Assembly: GCF_000787375.1 (NCBI RefSeq)
Contig: NZ_JRJU01000005.1
Coordinates: 62,001-126,000, forward strand
From: Halalkalibacter okhensis
GTDB taxonomy: Bacteria; Bacillota; Bacilli; Bacillales; Bacillaceae_D
Direction: 5' to 3'
Length of the DNA: 64,000 nt
Below, piece after piece: positions 51,168 to 62,061 of the stretch. Below the pieces are notes generated by a model. The model did no database searches, was not told the origin of the DNA, and worked only from the letters and a program-made list of their open reading frames with translations. Position numbers and translations under genes: made by a program. Position 1 is the first letter of the stretch. Each line of letters starts with the position of its first letter.

Positions 51168-51254
51168 TTAAGGAGCAAAAAAGAGCATAAAAATAATTCC
51201 TGCTACGATAAATGCACCACAACTAACATATAAAATTTTCATTAATAGTTCCAC
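51168..51254 (-). CDS. 28-residue single-pass membrane peptide
   Basis: From a GTG at 51254 the minus strand encodes MELLMKILYVSCGAFIVAGI followed by IFMLFFAP and a TAA: one short charged end then a continuous hydrophobic helix. AAAAGGAG lies 8 nt before the GTG. It sits 14 nt after yshE and 7 nt before the shared terminator, so the transcript appears built to include it. Function unknown. The ribosome site and terminator placement support a real gene; conservation would have to be checked. Confidence 0.6.
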   Translation of the reverse strand: MELLMKILYVSCGAFIVAGIIFMLFFAP

Positions 51255-51268
51255 ATGCTTGACTCCTT

Positions 51269-51682
51269 TTACCTAGTAATAATACTTGCTCCAATGACGT
51301 ATGACAATCCAACTGAGATCATCATCGCAATAAAACCAACTGCCCGATTATCACGTTCGATCTCTTCGTCAACCTTAAAGCCTGGTGTTAAAAATTCGAA
51401 CACAAAGTAACTGAATAGCAATAGAAAAAAGCCTAAAACGCCCCAAGCTAGCATCATTAATAGTGAATCCGAATACTCAATGGAATGCCTAAATATATTA
51501 GCCACACCAAAAATCTTGCCCCCTGTTGCCAAAGCCACAGCAATGTTGCCATTTTTGATTTCATCCCAGTTTCGATATTTTGTTACCGTCTCAAATATCG
51601 TCAAAAATAAAACGAGGGCCAGGAGAGAGACGCTATAGTATGCTGCTGTTCGAATCCATTCATTTTCAAGTAATACATCCAT
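51269..51682 (-). CDS. yshE: DUF350 membrane protein YshE
   Basis: A 137-aa protein with about four membrane helices (near 12-30, 45-65, 75-95 and 115-135) and the DUF350 pattern NIAVALATGGKIFGVANIFRHSI. Unknown function. It follows mutS2 by 14 nt. Confidence 0.85.
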   Translation of the reverse strand: MDVLLENEWIRTAAYYSVSLLALVLFLTIFETVTKYRNWDEIKNGNIAVALATGGKIFGVANIFRHSIEYSDSLLMMLAWGVLGFFLLLFSYFVFEFLTPGFKVDEEIERDNRAVGFIAMMISVGLSYVIGASIITR

Positions 51683-51696
51683 ATTATTCGCCTCTT

Positions 51697-54057
51697 TTAT
51701 TTCAATTCAACGACCGTATTTCCAAGGCCACCTTCGTTCATGCCGCCATCTCGTTCCCCTTTTACATGAGGATGTTTTTTAAGAAGTTGTTTAACACCTT
51801 TACGAAGGGCTCCGCTTCCTTTACCGTGAATAATGGACACTTGATGATAACCTGCTAACAATGCATCATCAATATATTTCTCAACAAGACGCATCGCATC
51901 TTCATACCTCTCACCACGTAAATCCAATTCCGCTTTCACATGAGATTCTCCACCTCTTATCATCGCAAGAGGTTTTGTTTCTACTGGTTTGGGACGATCT
52001 AGCAGTTGGAGGTCATCTTTTTTCACTTTCATCTTCATGATTCCCATTTGGACTTGGAATTCTTGGTCACTGATCTTTTCTACAACAAAGCCTTTTTGTC
52101 CAAAACTAATGACTTTTACTTCATCACCAGGTTGAATGTTTTGCTTTGCTTTTGCCGCATCTTTTTTAATTTTCTTTTGTTTTGACGTTAATTTCGGCGT
52201 GGCTTGTTCAAGATGCTTCTTCGCATCAATTATTTGATGCTCCTTTACAGATAGTCCTGCTTTTTGCATCTCTCTTAACTCACCAATGATAAGTTCAGCT
52301 TCATCCTTGGCTTCTTGCACCGCTTTTTCTGCCTTTTCCTCCGCTTCTTTGAAGATTCGTTCTTTCTCTCGCTCTAATTGTTCGAGTTGCTTAATCAAAT
52401 CTTCTCGTAATTGTTCCGCTTCGACGCGAAGGGAGTGAGCTTCTTCTCTTTCTGATTCTGCTGTTATTTGGCTTGTTTCTAGTGAGCTGATCATCTTTTC
52501 AATTTGATTTGTTTCACTATCAATTTGTTCCTTCGCTTTTTCTATGACTCGTTCATCTAAACCTAATCTTCTAGAAATCGCAAAAGCATTACTTCGACCA
52601 GGAACTCCGATTAAGAGACGATACGTTGGTCTTAACGTCTCTACATTAAATTCAACACTTGCATTTATCGCTCCTTCACGATTGTATGCATAACCTTTTA
52701 ACTCACTATAGTGGGTTGTCGCTACCACACATGCTCCGCGATTATAAACATCGTCTAAAATTGAAATAGCAAGCGCTGCTCCCTCTGTCGGGTCTGTCCC
52801 AGCCCCTAATTCATCAAATAAGACTAAGCTTTGGAAATCGACTTTGTCTAATATATCCACAATGTTCGTCATATGCGAAGAAAACGTACTTAAGCTTTGT
52901 TCAATCGATTGTTCGTCACCAATATCCGCAAAAACCTGTTTAAATACAGCTAGCTCTGAATCTTCTTCAACTGGCACATGTAAGCCGGATTGTGCCATGA
53001 GCGTTAGTAAGCCAACCGTCTTTAATGTTACCGTTTTTCCTCCTGTATTTGGACCAGTAATAATTAAAGAACGGTATTCTCCACCTAATTCAACATCAAT
53101 TGGTACAACTTCATCCTCCTCTAATAACGGATGTCTTGCCCTTTTTAGATACATATAGCCGTCTTCATTCAGCTTCGGCTCTGTTGCTTTAATTAGATGA
53201 GCATAACGAGCTTTTGCAAAAATAAAATCTAATATGGCAAGGATCGATAAGTTATGCAAAAGGAAATCTGCTATTTCTGCAACTTGGTTTGAAAGCATCG
53301 CTAAAATCCGTTCGATTTCCTGCTTTTCTTTGACCTTCGCCTCTCGCAATTGATTATTTAACGTAACGATCGCTTGCGGTTCTATAAATAACGTCGCTCC
53401 AGATCCTGATTGATCGTGAACGATTCCTCCAAACGAACTTCTGTATTCCTGTTTCACAGGAATGACAAATCGATCATTTCGAATCGTAACAATAGCATCT
53501 GATAACATCTTTTGTGTACTAGAAGACCTTGTAATGCTTTCTAGTTTGGAGCGAACAGCTGATTCATAGCTGCGCACTTGCTGCCTAATCGTTCTTAGTT
53601 CATGACTTGCTGAATCAAGAACATTGCCATTATCATCAATACATTGCTTAATTTCACGTTCAACATCAGTTAATGGTTCAATTTGTAATGCGTATTCATA
53701 CAACAATGGTAGCTCAATTTCCTCTTCTTCCACCATTGTTGTAATAAACTTTTTGAGCCTCCGCCCTCCGTAGATCGTACTAGCAATAGCTATTAATTCA
53801 TGAGCTGCTAGAGACCCTCCGATTTTTGCTCGTTTCGCGTTTGCAGCAACATCGGTAATTCCACCTAATGGAGCTTGTCCCTTTAACCTTAGAACTTTTG
53901 CTCCTTCTGCTGTTTCATGCTGCCACACTCGGACTTCTTCCATTTCCGTTGATGGCTCTAGTTGCTCAATTTTTTGTCTTCCTAACGAAGACGAGACATG
54001 ATCAAGCAACTGCCTCTTCATTTTTTCAAACTCTAATACCCGTAACACTCGTTCCAT
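51697..54057 (-). CDS. mutS2: MutS2 (MutSB) ATPase with Smr domain
   Basis: MutS homologue lacking the mismatch-recognition domain; in B. subtilis it acts on collided ribosomes and recombination intermediates. The 786-aa protein has Walker A GPNTGGKT (about 335), [18 protein letters not shown], a long Glu/Lys-rich coiled coil (about 515-640), a KOW-like region and a C-terminal Smr domain with [11 protein letters not shown] and [13 protein letters not shown]. It precedes yshE. Confidence 0.95.
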   Translation of the reverse strand: MERVLRVLEFEKMKRQLLDHVSSSLGRQKIEQLEPSTEMEEVRVWQHETAEGAKVLRLKGQAPLGGITDVAANAKRAKIGGSLAAHELIAIASTIYGGRRLKKFITTMVEEEEIELPLLYEYALQIEPLTDVEREIKQCIDDNGNVLDSASHELRTIRQQVRSYESAVRSKLESITRSSSTQKMLSDAIVTIRNDRFVIPVKQEYRSSFGGIVHDQSGSGATLFIEPQAIVTLNNQLREAKVKEKQEIERILAMLSNQVAEIADFLLHNLSILAILDFIFAKARYAHLIKATEPKLNEDGYMYLKRARHPLLEEDEVVPIDVELGGEYRSLIITGPNTGGKTVTLKTVGLLTLMAQSGLHVPVEEDSELAVFKQVFADIGDEQSIEQSLSTFSSHMTNIVDILDKVDFQSLVLFDELGAGTDPTEGAALAISILDDVYNRGACVVATTHYSELKGYAYNREGAINASVEFNVETLRPTYRLLIGVPGRSNAFAISRRLGLDERVIEKAKEQIDSETNQIEKMISSLETSQITAESEREEAHSLRVEAEQLREDLIKQLEQLEREKERIFKEAEEKAEKAVQEAKDEAELIIGELREMQKAGLSVKEHQIIDAKKHLEQATPKLTSKQKKIKKDAAKAKQNIQPGDEVKVISFGQKGFVVEKISDQEFQVQMGIMKMKVKKDDLQLLDRPKPVETKPLAMIRGGESHVKAELDLRGERYEDAMRLVEKYIDDALLAGYHQVSIIHGKGSGALRKGVKQLLKKHPHVKGERDGGMNEGGLGNTVVELK

Positions 54058-54152
54058 TGACGTAACTCCTTCTTAGTCATCAGGATGGTTATTCCATCCT
54101 ATTTACTTTAATTTAAGAGTCCCTTTTTACAAGAGTCAGGAAGTTGTACTTT

Positions 54153-55868
54153 TTACCTGTTAAGAAAACCTTGCAGTTTGTTTAATGACCATGTATTGAT
54201 AACAGATTCTGGCTTTAGCATGGCTTTTCTTGCCACTGCCGTACCGTAAGACATCAGATCAAGCGATTCTTTATTATGAGCATCTGTATTAATAGCTATC
54301 GTGACCCCTGCTTCTTCTGCCTTCTTTAACCACTGAGCTGATAAATCTAGTCTATGTGGATTCGCATTTAACTCTAGAGCTGTGTTCGTTTCTTTTGCTA
54401 GTTGTATGAGCATTTCGACATCAACATCATAGCCATCACGTCTACCGAGTAAGCGCCCTGTTGGGTGGGCAATTAAATCAACATGCTTACTCTCAAGTGC
54501 TGTCTTTAAACGCTTCATAATCAGCTCTCTGTCCTGCTGGAATGATGAATGAATGGCAGCAATAACAAAATCAACTTCAGTTAAGATCTCATCTTCATAA
54601 TCAAGTGTCCCATCAGGTAAAATATCCATTTCAATTCCTGTTAAAATTGTAAAATCATCGTACTCTTCATTTAATTTTTTAATTTTTGCATGTTGTTCTT
54701 TTAATCGTTCGACCGAAAGTCCATTCGCAACACGTAAGTATTTAGAGTGGTCAGTTATCGCAATATAGTCATATCCTTTTGCTCTAGCCACCCTCACCAT
54801 ATCTTCAATTGAGTGAGCACCATCACTCCATGTCGTATGCATATGCAGATCACTTTTTATTTGATCATCAGTAATATAGGGAGCGTCTGCCCTTTCAAGC
54901 TCTGCTTTTTCTACTTCACCGTGGTCTTCCCTTGCTTCAGGTGGGATAAATTCAAGTTGAAAATGGTTGAAAAACTCTTCCTCTGTGTCAAATGTTTGAA
55001 TTTCTCCAGTCTCAAGGTTTTCGACCCCGTATTCACTAATTCTCTCTCCACGTTGCTTAGCAAGTTGACGCATCTTCACATTATGATTTTTGGATCCTGT
55101 AAAATGATGAAGAGTCGTAGCAAACTCCTCTGGCAAAACCAATCTAAAATCAATGGAGATTGGAAATTCATCTGTAATTTCAACGGATACCTTCGTATCA
55201 CCACTTGCAATCGTCTTACTAATTCCATCAAGACTTAAGAGACTTGCCTTTACTTTCTCTGGTTCCGTAGTCGCGATAATGAAATCAAGGTCCTTCACCG
55301 TCTCACTTAGCCTGCGTAAACTTCCAGCACGAGAGAAGCGTAACACCCCATCCATTTTTGCTAGAGCTCGTTCAACTGCTTGTGCAATCGGTAATACTAT
55401 AGGAAGTGCCAAACGTTCCGGACGGGTACTTGCCTCTTCAATAGCAAGTAAAATCTTTTCTTCTGTTTTCTTTCCAAATCCAGCAAGCTGTTGAACTTTT
55501 TTCTCTTCACATACTTGCTTCAATGTATCAATACAAACAACATTGAGTTCCTTGTACAATTTTCCGACCTTTTTTCCGCCTAACCCAGGAAGCTTCAGTA
55601 GTGGCAACAAACCAGAAGGAACCTCTTCTTGTAATTGTTTTAGCAAGGAACATTCCCCTGTGTTTTTTAATTCAGTAATCACTTCAGCTGTCCCTTTTCC
55701 AATGCCATTAAGAGAGGCTGGATTGTCTATTTCATCTAACGTGCGCTCATCCGATTCTAAGGCAAGCGCCGCTTTTTTGTAAGCTGATATTTTAAAGGGG
55801 TTATCTCCTTTAATTTCTAAATAAGTCGCAATGGTCTCTAAGTAGCCAATGACATCTTTTTTGTTCAT
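54153..55868 (-). CDS. polX: Family X DNA polymerase with PHP domain (PolX)
   Basis: Gap-filling polymerase with 3'-5' exonuclease, used in base excision repair. The 571-aa protein has N-terminal helix-hairpin-helix motifs (IGKGTAEVITEL, LPGLGGKKVGKLY), the polymerase palm with GSLRRLSETVKDLDFIIAT acidic pair, and a C-terminal PHP domain (SDLHMHTTWSDGAHSIEDM from about 340, ending AINTDAHNKESL). Equivalent to B. subtilis yshC. Confidence 0.95.
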   Translation of the reverse strand: MNKKDVIGYLETIATYLEIKGDNPFKISAYKKAALALESDERTLDEIDNPASLNGIGKGTAEVITELKNTGECSLLKQLQEEVPSGLLPLLKLPGLGGKKVGKLYKELNVVCIDTLKQVCEEKKVQQLAGFGKKTEEKILLAIEEASTRPERLALPIVLPIAQAVERALAKMDGVLRFSRAGSLRRLSETVKDLDFIIATTEPEKVKASLLSLDGISKTIASGDTKVSVEITDEFPISIDFRLVLPEEFATTLHHFTGSKNHNVKMRQLAKQRGERISEYGVENLETGEIQTFDTEEEFFNHFQLEFIPPEAREDHGEVEKAELERADAPYITDDQIKSDLHMHTTWSDGAHSIEDMVRVARAKGYDYIAITDHSKYLRVANGLSVERLKEQHAKIKKLNEEYDDFTILTGIEMDILPDGTLDYEDEILTEVDFVIAAIHSSFQQDRELIMKRLKTALESKHVDLIAHPTGRLLGRRDGYDVDVEMLIQLAKETNTALELNANPHRLDLSAQWLKKAEEAGVTIAINTDAHNKESLDLMSYGTAVARKAMLKPESVINTWSLNKLQGFLNR

Positions 55869-55972
55869 CTACATCTACCCTTTCTTCTATCCTCCATCAT
55901 ACCGATAATGAGCATAGAAAATCAACGCATGTACTCAAGAAAAGGACACTTACGCGGCTTTCGTCTGTTATC

Positions 55973-56194
55973 TTTTAAAAAAGGCTGTTACCGTAAAGGT
56001 TGTTGCCGTAAAGATAAATTTTTCTCTTAGTAAATTGGAGCGGAAGTCACTCGACACCTGCGGGATGTAGAGTAAGGGAGAGACCCCACAGCCGAGGAGG
56101 CTCGGCACCGCCTTGATAGAGCTCAGATGGAACGAACATGTGAGGAACACTTCACCCATAAAAACAACACAGTATGCGAAAACAGCCTTTAAAA
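55973..56194. mobile_element. MITE-like intergenic repeat
   Basis: A roughly 220-bp block with imperfect inverted ends TTTTAAAAAAGGCTGTT and AACAGCCTTTAAAA. Inside, GGAGCGGAAGTCACTCGACACC, then GAGACCCCACAG and CCGAGGAGGCTCGGCACCGCC belong to a repeat core I recognise as widespread between genes in Bacillaceae. It is GC-rich against its surroundings and carries no transposase. Longer runs of the core are at 56040-56120. Confidence 0.7.
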
Positions 56195-56195
56195 A

Positions 56196-56239
56196 AGAGG
56201 ACACTAGCAAGGGCTGTTTCACCTTTTTTAGTGTCCTCT
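56196..56239. terminator. Terminator after yshB
   Basis: AGAGGACACTA (56196-56206) pairs perfectly with TAGTGTCCTCT (56229-56239) across a 22-nt loop; the minus strand then reads TTTTTT. It sits 30 nt past the yshB stop and directly abuts the MITE-like repeat. Confidence 0.75.
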
Positions 56240-56268
56240 AACAACGATTTTTTGCAAAATCCCTATCC

Positions 56269-56808
56269 TTATAGTTGATTATTAATCCAAAGTTCTTTTA
56301 ACCAATCTGAAAGAAAAGGAGTATGATTAAGCATAAGTTGAACAACAATAGAACGTTGTATGATGTCCTGAACCACTTCAATTGGTAATAATGCGACAAC
56401 AAATAAAACAACAAACAAAATAAGATACGTCTCTATGAAACAAAGGATTCCTCCCAATAACTGATTAATAGAACGTAAAATCGGTAAATGCGCAAGAAAA
56501 TCTAACATCGATCCTAACAAATGCAGGACAATCTTTGTACCAAAGAATAAAATGGCAAAAGCAATCCCCGAATAATAAACACTCTCCGCATCAAACGTAT
56601 TAATAATCATTCCTACAGTACTATCAGATGAAAACTGTGGATATGGAACCCATAACCGAATGTACGTCGCAAACTCTCCAAAATATGTATAGGCGACAAC
56701 AATAGCTACGACAAAGCTAATTAAATGTATGATTTGGAGAATGAAACCTCTTCTTCTACCAATAAAGAAACTACAAAATAAGATAAATAGAATGAGAAAG
56801 CTAATCAT
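56269..56808 (-). CDS. yshB: CvpA-family membrane protein YshB
   Basis: A 179-aa protein with four hydrophobic helices (near 1-20, 24-45, 75-95 and 125-145) and the CvpA-like start FLILFILFCSFFIGRRRGF. CvpA-family proteins are linked to envelope stress and colicin V production in E. coli; the role in Bacillus is unknown. It follows zapA by 1 nt. Confidence 0.85.
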   Translation of the reverse strand: MISFLILFILFCSFFIGRRRGFILQIIHLISFVVAIVVAYTYFGEFATYIRLWVPYPQFSSDSTVGMIINTFDAESVYYSGIAFAILFFGTKIVLHLLGSMLDFLAHLPILRSINQLLGGILCFIETYLILFVVLFVVALLPIEVVQDIIQRSIVVQLMLNHTPFLSDWLKELWINNQL

Positions 56809-56809
56809 G

Positions 56810-57085
56810 TTAATCGTCTCCTGTCGATCTTTCTTCGTTGACTTTTTCGTTTAACATTTCATTTTCCTTTTTTAATTTCATGTAATCATCAACAATATTT
56901 ACAGCTGTTAATACTGCTAAACGAGTTGTATCAAGATATGGATTACGTTTTTTTATTTCTCTCATTTTCTGATCCACTATATGGGCGACATCTTTTACAT
57001 ATGTCGGAGGCTCTTCACCGACGACTGTGTACTGTTGACCATATATTGAAACAGTTATCCGTTGCTTTTTCTTTTGCTCTGCCAC
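56810..57085 (-). CDS. zapA: Cell division protein ZapA
   Basis: Promotes FtsZ filament bundling at the division ring. The 91-aa protein has [15 protein letters not shown], followed by [12 protein letters not shown] and a C-terminal coiled coil ([23 protein letters not shown]). GGAGG lies upstream of the ATG. The gap to pheT has no rnhC gene. Confidence 0.93.
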   Translation of the reverse strand: MAEQKKKQRITVSIYGQQYTVVGEEPPTYVKDVAHIVDQKMREIKKRNPYLDTTRLAVLTAVNIVDDYMKLKKENEMLNEKVNEERSTGDD

Positions 57086-57285
57086 GGAAAAGCCTCCTAT
57101 CTATCAGTAAAATGCAATGTTGAAATTTAGCCATAAAAATACCATCTTCTATCATAACATGAAGGTCCTTTTAAGGAAATACAGTGTTGCAAAAAATATG
57201 ATGATTTTAGTCATTTTTCGCTCTATTATCCTAAAAGTATACATATTACAAACAGAACTAAGTTATTCCTTCCATTACGTATATG
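57086..57285. other. Spacer where rnhC stands in B. subtilis
   Basis: About 200 bp between zapA and the pheT terminator with no coding frame of useful length. In B. subtilis this junction holds rnhC (RNase HIII). It should contain the zapA promoter, but no strong match was found. Confidence 0.5.
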
Positions 57286-57320
57286 AAAAGGCTGTTGAGC
57301 ATCATATACTCAACAGCCTC
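57286..57320 (-). terminator. Terminator after pheT
   Basis: AGGCTGTTGAG pairs perfectly with CTCAACAGCCT around a 9-nt loop, followed by TTTTC on the minus strand. Confidence 0.88.
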
Positions 57321-57324
57321 AATT

Positions 57325-59751
57325 TTAAGCCCGTAATGTAGCTCCTACATGTTCTTCAAGCATTTTTAATACTTCTGTATGAGCTTTCGTTACTTCTTCA
57401 TCTGTTAATGTTCTCTCAGGGTCAAGATATGTTAATGAGAAAGCTAGTGACTTTTTCCCTTCTTCCATATGCTCACCTTCATATAAATCAAAGAGTCGAA
57501 CATCATGTAACAACTCTGTGCCAGCCCAACGAATGACCGCTTCTACTTCTCCAGCTGAACGATGCGTATCTACCACAAGGGCGATATCACGCACCATTGC
57601 TGGGAAACGCGGCAATGATTTGTAAACAACTGACGATGTTTGAGTCATTAGCAACGCTTCAAGTTCAAGTTCATAGACATACGTTTCTTTTAACCCTAAT
57701 TCCTTTTGCAAGGCTGGATGTACTTGGCCTACAAAACCAATCTGTTTTCCGTTCAATTTAACAATCGCCGTACGCCCTGGATGCAAGTCAGAAAGTTTTG
57801 CTTGTTCAAAGACAACTTCCTCTGAAACACCTAACTGGTCAAACATACTTTCCAGAATGCCTTTTACGACAAAGAAATCTACTGCTTTCTTTTCGCCTTG
57901 CCAGCTATGTTCATGCCAAAGTCCCGTTAACGCACCTGCTACCATTTCACGTTCAGTTGGTTGTTTCGTTAACACCTCTTCATTCGTTAAAAAGATTGAA
58001 CCAATTTCAAAGACATGGACATCGTGATTCTTCCGGTTTACGTTATAACTTAGAACATCAAATAAGTGTGGAATCAGACTCGTACGCATTGTACTACGAT
58101 CCTCACTCATCGGCATGGCTAATCGTACTGGAGATGTTTGAGTCGTTTCAAAAGCAAACCCTTTTGCCTTTTCAGGACTGGTTAATGAATACGTTATTAC
58201 TTGAGATAATCCCGAACGCTCTAGTACGCGACGAACATGGCGTCTCTTCTTCTGATAGTCTGTAAGAGCTCCTTGAGTGGTCGCACCAATTGGAAGTGTT
58301 GTCGGGATATGATCATATCCATATAACCTTGCAACTTCCTCCATTAAGTCTTCTTCAATTTGAATATCAGCACGACGCGAAGGAATCGTCACATGTAAGA
58401 CGTTGCCATCTTGTTCGTACGTAAATCCTAATCGAGTCATAAACGAAGCAGCTTCCTCTATCGTAACATTCATTCCTAAACGATTGTTCACTCTCTCTAG
58501 GTCTAATCGAACTGTTGCCATATCATATGAAAGAAGGTCTTTTTCAACGACACCTGATACAATTGTTCCTCCCGTTAGCTCTGCAATAAGAGATGCTGCT
58601 CTTCTGCCGGCTGCGAGGACTCGGTCTTGATCCACACCCTTTTCATACCTTGTACTTGCATCACTTCTTAAGCCTAAATCTCTTGATGCTTTACGGATGG
58701 TTGCACCTTTAAAATAAGCAGCCTCTAACAGAACGGTGGTCGTACCCTCATGAACCTCAGAGGTTGCCCCGCCCATCACACCAGCAATCGCAACAGGCTC
58801 CTTGCCATTTGTGATAACAAGATGATCGCTTGTCAGCGTCCTTTCTTGATCATCTAATGTGACGATTTTTTCTCCATCATGTGCCAGACGAACTAGGACT
58901 TCTTTGGACCCAAAGCGGTCATAGTCAAATGCATGCAATGGTTGACCGTATTCAAGCAACACATAGTTCGTTACATCAACAACATTACTAATCGGGCGAA
59001 TCCCAGCTGCCATTAGACGATTTTGCAGCCAAAGTGGAGAAGTTCCGACTTTTACATCTTTAATCAATATTGCTCCGTAATATGGGTTATCTTCTGTAGC
59101 TTCAACTTTTACATCAATATAATCAGTAGCCGATTCGTCATTTGTGACCACGTCAATCGTTGGAAGCGTTACTTCACGCTCGTATAGTGCTCCAACTTCA
59201 TAAGCAACGCCTAGCATATTTAAGCAATCTGAACGATTTGGAGTTAAATCTAATTCTAATACTGTATCGTCCAAATTAAGGGCAGCAAGAGCATCACTAC
59301 CAACTTCAACTTGATCTTGGAAAACATAGATTCCTTCAGAGTATTCCTTTTGAACAAGCTTCCCATCGATGCCTAGCTCTTGCAAGGAACAAATCATTCC
59401 TTGTGATACTTCTCCACGTAGTTTTGCTTTTTTAATTTTAAAATTACCTGGAAGAACCGCTCCTACCTTTGCAACAGCAACATGCTGACCAGCTCCGACA
59501 TTTTTTGCGCCACATACAATTTGGACAAGCTCCTCTTCCCCAATGTCAACTTGACAAACATTCAATTTATCAGCGTTTGGATGTTGTTCACATTCCTTTA
59601 CATAGCCAACCACTACACCCGAAATCCCTTTATTTAACTCGTGAACGAAATCAATTTCAATTCCACCACGCGTCATTTTTTCTGCAATCTCATTCGCCGA
59701 AAGATCTTTCACATCTATATAATCTTGTAACCATTTATAAGAGACTAACAT
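57325..59751 (-). CDS. pheT: Phenylalanine-tRNA ligase beta subunit
   Basis: Catalytic-complex partner of PheS. The 808-aa protein has the N-terminal tRNA-binding OB fold (about 40-150), B3/B4 editing domain, B5 domain and the C-terminal anticodon-binding FDX-ACB domain (about 715-808). AGGAGG lies close to the ATG at 59751. It follows pheS by 12 nt. Confidence 0.97.
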   Translation of the reverse strand: MLVSYKWLQDYIDVKDLSANEIAEKMTRGGIEIDFVHELNKGISGVVVGYVKECEQHPNADKLNVCQVDIGEEELVQIVCGAKNVGAGQHVAVAKVGAVLPGNFKIKKAKLRGEVSQGMICSLQELGIDGKLVQKEYSEGIYVFQDQVEVGSDALAALNLDDTVLELDLTPNRSDCLNMLGVAYEVGALYEREVTLPTIDVVTNDESATDYIDVKVEATEDNPYYGAILIKDVKVGTSPLWLQNRLMAAGIRPISNVVDVTNYVLLEYGQPLHAFDYDRFGSKEVLVRLAHDGEKIVTLDDQERTLTSDHLVITNGKEPVAIAGVMGGATSEVHEGTTTVLLEAAYFKGATIRKASRDLGLRSDASTRYEKGVDQDRVLAAGRRAASLIAELTGGTIVSGVVEKDLLSYDMATVRLDLERVNNRLGMNVTIEEAASFMTRLGFTYEQDGNVLHVTIPSRRADIQIEEDLMEEVARLYGYDHIPTTLPIGATTQGALTDYQKKRRHVRRVLERSGLSQVITYSLTSPEKAKGFAFETTQTSPVRLAMPMSEDRSTMRTSLIPHLFDVLSYNVNRKNHDVHVFEIGSIFLTNEEVLTKQPTEREMVAGALTGLWHEHSWQGEKKAVDFFVVKGILESMFDQLGVSEEVVFEQAKLSDLHPGRTAIVKLNGKQIGFVGQVHPALQKELGLKETYVYELELEALLMTQTSSVVYKSLPRFPAMVRDIALVVDTHRSAGEVEAVIRWAGTELLHDVRLFDLYEGEHMEEGKKSLAFSLTYLDPERTLTDEEVTKAHTEVLKMLEEHVGATLRA

Positions 59752-59763
59752 ATTTTTTCCTCC

Positions 59764-60798
59764 TTACACCCGTTTGAACTGCGCTAGAAAACGTATATCG
59801 TTCGTATAAAAATGACGAATGTCATCAATGTCATATTTAAGCATGGCTAAGCGTTCAACACCCATTCCAAAGGCAAATCCGCTATATTTGGTTGAGTCAA
59901 ATCCACTCATTTCTAACACGCGTGGATGAACCATTCCCGCTCCTAGTACTTCAATCCAACCAGATTGCTTACAAACACGGCAACCTTTTCCGCCGCACAT
60001 TCCACAAGAAACATCTACTTCTACAGAAGGCTCTGTGAATGGGAAGAAACTTGGACGTAAACGGATTTGTCGATCTTCTCCAAAGAAAGATTTGGCAAAT
60101 TGTTCTAATACCCCTTTTAAATCACTCATGCGTACATTTTCATCAACAAACAATCCTTCAATTTGCATAAATTGATGTGAATGAGTCGCATCATCATCAT
60201 CGCGGCGGAATACTTTTCCTGGACAGATGACTTTTACAGGGCCTTTTCCTTTATGTAATTCCATTGTTCTCGCTTGTACAGGAGACGTATGTGTTCTCAG
60301 CAACAACTCTTCAGTAAAATAAAAGGAGTCTTGCATATCTCGTGCTGGATGGTCTTTTGGTAAGTTTAATGCTTCGAAATTATAGTAATCGACTTCGACT
60401 TCTGGACCTTCTGCAACTGAGAAGCCAAGCCCTAAAAACGCCTCTTCTACTTCCTCAACGACTTGAGTTAATGGATGCGTAGAACCACCTTGAACTGGAC
60501 GTCCAGGTAACGTCACATCAATACTCTCGTTCGCAAGTTGTTTTTCAATAGCAGCTGCTTCTAGTTCCTTTTCTTTCAGCTCCACTTGCACTTTAATCGC
60601 ATCTCGTACATCATTAGCCATTTGACCAATAACCGGACGCTCTTCGGCAGAAAGTTTGCCCATTCCACGTAAAACCTCAGTAATTGGACCTTTTTTCCCT
60701 AAATAAGCCACTCTCACATCTTGCAATGCTTTTACATCCTTGGCAACAGCGACCTTTGCCAACGCCTCATCACGCAAGGCTTCTAAACGTTCACGCAT
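59764..60798 (-). CDS. pheS: Phenylalanine-tRNA ligase alpha subunit
   Basis: Class II synthetase catalytic subunit. The 344-aa protein has an N-terminal coiled coil, motif 2 in [27 protein letters not shown] and motif 3 in [15 protein letters not shown] Cys pair region [14 protein letters not shown] near 250 is typical. It lies downstream of a phenylalanine T-box. Confidence 0.98.
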   Translation of the reverse strand: MRERLEALRDEALAKVAVAKDVKALQDVRVAYLGKKGPITEVLRGMGKLSAEERPVIGQMANDVRDAIKVQVELKEKELEAAAIEKQLANESIDVTLPGRPVQGGSTHPLTQVVEEVEEAFLGLGFSVAEGPEVEVDYYNFEALNLPKDHPARDMQDSFYFTEELLLRTHTSPVQARTMELHKGKGPVKVICPGKVFRRDDDDATHSHQFMQIEGLFVDENVRMSDLKGVLEQFAKSFFGEDRQIRLRPSFFPFTEPSVEVDVSCGMCGGKGCRVCKQSGWIEVLGAGMVHPRVLEMSGFDSTKYSGFAFGMGVERLAMLKYDIDDIRHFYTNDIRFLAQFKRV

Positions 60799-60865
60799 AA
60801 TTTTTCCTCCTTAAGATAGCCATATAACGTATGGGGCAACCTCCATTACGAAATATTGCCCAAAA

Positions 60866-61110
60866 TAAAAAGCCTTCGCTCCCGCAAAAGGGACGAAGAC
60901 TCGTGGTACCACCCTTATTAATGAAGGGATTTCTCCCTCCATTATCTTCATTGCTCTAACGGTCGAAACCGGGATCACCTTCACAAGAAAGACTTGTGGT
61001 CCAGTGCCTGCTCCAGAGCGAATTCGGCTTTTCCTTCCATAAAGATGCTTTCAGTCTAAGGCACCTTCTCCCTGAATGGTGGTTAAAAACGTACTACTCT
61101 CTTTCTTAGC
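60866..61110 (-). promoter_or_regulatory. T-box leader of pheST (phenylalanine, UUC specifier)
   Basis: The minus strand holds AAGGGTGGTACCACGAG (T-box sequence, about 60902-60917) and a terminator AGTCTTCGTCCC..GGGAGCGAAGGCTTTTT (60866-60902). Upstream GCCGAATTCGCTC has TTC in the specifier position after GAA, fitting tRNA-Phe. The leader starts about 310 nt before pheS. Confidence 0.93.
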
Positions 61111-61178
61111 ATTTCAAAAAATATTATTGATTTATTTATTATAGTGAATATAGTTTCTTCATGCAACCATCTTTGCCA

Positions 61179-61934
61179 TTATCCCCTTAAATAATACAGC
61201 AAGATTCCTGCTGCCACAGAGACATTTAGTGATTCGGCTTGTCCATGAATCGGAATGTAAATGTTCTGATCGGCTTTTTCTAATAATGCTTGCGATACAC
61301 CTTCTCCTTCATTTCCCATGATAAGAGCAAAGTGAGATTGTGGTTCAATAGCCGAATAGGAGCTTGCATCACTTAAGGATGTTCCAAAAACGGGGATAGA
61401 AGAATCTTTAAGCGCGTCAACCCATGTTTCTAAATTCCCTTTAATAACTGGAAGGTGAAAGATCGATCCTTGGGTTGCACGGATCACTTTGCTGTTAAAA
61501 ACATCCACACTTCCCTCGCCAAGAATTACTCCCGTCAACCCCGCAGCATCCGCCGTTCGAATCATGGTTCCAAGATTACCCGGGTCTTGTATACGATCTA
61601 ATAATAAATATTGCCCCGATAACTTGTCCACCTTAGGTTCAGTTGGAATCACACAAACAGCGGCAATCCCTTGTGGCGTTTCTGTTTCTGATAGTTCTTT
61701 CATTACAGGATCACTTACAATGATGACATCCTGGTCCTGCATGGATAACGATGAAGGTAAAACGGCATCCTCTGTCATTAAAATGTATTCTACAGCCATT
61801 TCAGCTTTTACCGCTTCCCAGACAAGATGGTATCCTTCTACGAGAAAACGACCGGCTGTCTCTCTTCCTTTTTTTGTATGTAGTTTCTTCCAACGTTTTA
61901 CATGGTCATTTTTTACTGAATCAATTCGCTTCAT
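61179..61934 (-). CDS. ysgA: SpoU/TrmH-family RNA methyltransferase YsgA
   Basis: SAM-dependent 2'-O-methyltransferase of rRNA or tRNA, with a knotted fold. The 251-aa protein has an N-terminal substrate-binding domain (RFLVEGYHLVWEA), DRIQDPGNLGTMIRTADAAG (about 114-133), IMGNEGEGVSQALLEKAD (about 210-227) and IPIHGQAESLNVSVAAGILLYY. The modified base is not inferable. Confidence 0.92.
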   Translation of the reverse strand: MKRIDSVKNDHVKRWKKLHTKKGRETAGRFLVEGYHLVWEAVKAEMAVEYILMTEDAVLPSSLSMQDQDVIIVSDPVMKELSETETPQGIAAVCVIPTEPKVDKLSGQYLLLDRIQDPGNLGTMIRTADAAGLTGVILGEGSVDVFNSKVIRATQGSIFHLPVIKGNLETWVDALKDSSIPVFGTSLSDASSYSAIEPQSHFALIMGNEGEGVSQALLEKADQNIYIPIHGQAESLNVSVAAGILLYYLRG

Positions 61935-61988
61935 GCTCTACTCCTTTAAAACTTCTTTCTCATTTCATCCATCATACCCATTTTTTTC

Positions 61989-62019
61989 GTTATAATCCAG
62001 TCCATGCTGATACATACTA
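61989..62019 (+). promoter_or_regulatory. Candidate sigma-G promoter of sspI
   Basis: GTTATA, 18-nt spacer, CATACTA, matching the sigma-G pattern in the -10 and four positions of the -35, about 43 nt before the sspI start. Confidence 0.6.
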
Positions 62020-62061
62020 CAAATAGATTTAACCATACTTACTAAAAAAGGAGTGCTAAAG

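Noticed and set aside
55968-56222. 84-codon minus-strand frame
   Set aside because: It coincides with the MITE-like repeat and has no start signals.
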